A stretch of 13,432 nucleotides of DNA, taken from contig JAHIUG010000034.1 in assembly GCA_018817245.1 (NCBI GenBank), positions 1-13,432 on the forward strand, given 5' to 3'. The notes beneath the pieces were generated by a model, which saw only the letters and a list, made by a program, of their open reading frames with translations, made no database searches and was not told the origin of the DNA. Origin of the DNA: Patescibacteria group bacterium (GTDB taxonomy: Bacteria > Patescibacteriota > Patescibacteriia > 2-12-FULL-60-25). Made by a program: the position numbers and the translations under genes. This document shows positions 13,380 through 13,432 of this stretch, one piece after another. The stretch's first letter is position 1. Every line of letters begins with the position of its first letter.

Positions 13380-13413
13380 AAAATCTCCAGATTAATTCTG
13401 GGGATTTTTGTTT
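13380..13413 (+). terminator. Terminator of the 3D-domain gene
   Basis: AAAATCTCCAGA (13380-13391) pairs with TCTGGGGATTTT (13397-13408) with one G-U pair and a 5-nt loop, followed by a T-rich tail. It begins 5 nt after the stop codon. Confidence 0.9.
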
Positions 13414-13432
13414 ACAGCCACCCTCGACAAAA

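Overview
The window looks like the origin region of a Candidate Phyla Radiation (Patescibacteria) chromosome. The evidence is the set rpmH-rnpA / dnaA / dnaN / yidD, a TrmB-type regulator, a class A PBP with extracellular Ig-like tails beside a short secreted 3D-domain protein, dnaA and dnaN starts without a Shine-Dalgarno sequence, and a TGA stop codon (the standard code, so probably not a lineage that reads TGA as glycine). The assignment rests on gene style and order, not on a database search, and I do not go below the superphylum.

Layout: positions 1-194 hold a 55-bp tandem duplication and a long imperfect palindrome. yidD and a TrmB-like regulator follow on the minus strand with a 4-nt overlap (195-1228). 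A 217-bp divergent spacer leads into a plus-strand cassette (1446-5922): a CoaD-like/CoaE-like fusion, a Hanks-type Ser/Thr kinase, a small frame-disrupted gene, a von Willebrand A (vWA) protein and a calcineurin-like phosphoesterase, closed by a strong terminator. Then come rnpA and rpmH (minus), a divergent promoter region with a DnaA-box-like site, dnaA (plus), a probable oriC (DnaA boxes plus an AT-rich tract) and dnaN (plus). A strong terminator separates dnaN from a convergent class A penicillin-binding protein. A divergent gene for a secreted 3D-domain protein follows a strong promoter whose leader contains a terminator-like hairpin.

The housekeeping part serves replication initiation (DnaA, oriC, clamp), translation and RNA maturation (L34, RNase P protein), membrane protein insertion (YidD) and the cell wall (PBP, 3D protein). 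The usual bacterial order rpmH-rnpA-yidD is split here: yidD lies about 5.5 kb from rnpA, with the plus-strand cassette and the regulator in between.

The cassette is the most interesting part. It pairs a protein kinase and a possible protein phosphatase with a vWA scaffold, plus a nucleotidyltransferase/P-loop kinase fusion laid out like the animal bifunctional CoA synthase. Compact spacing, good Shine-Dalgarno sites and locally higher GC set it apart from its neighbours. I know of no named system with exactly this composition; the closest analogy I can name is the TerY-P type (vWA, kinase, PP2C phosphatase) triad. Its function is unknown, and a signalling, stress or defence role is inference.
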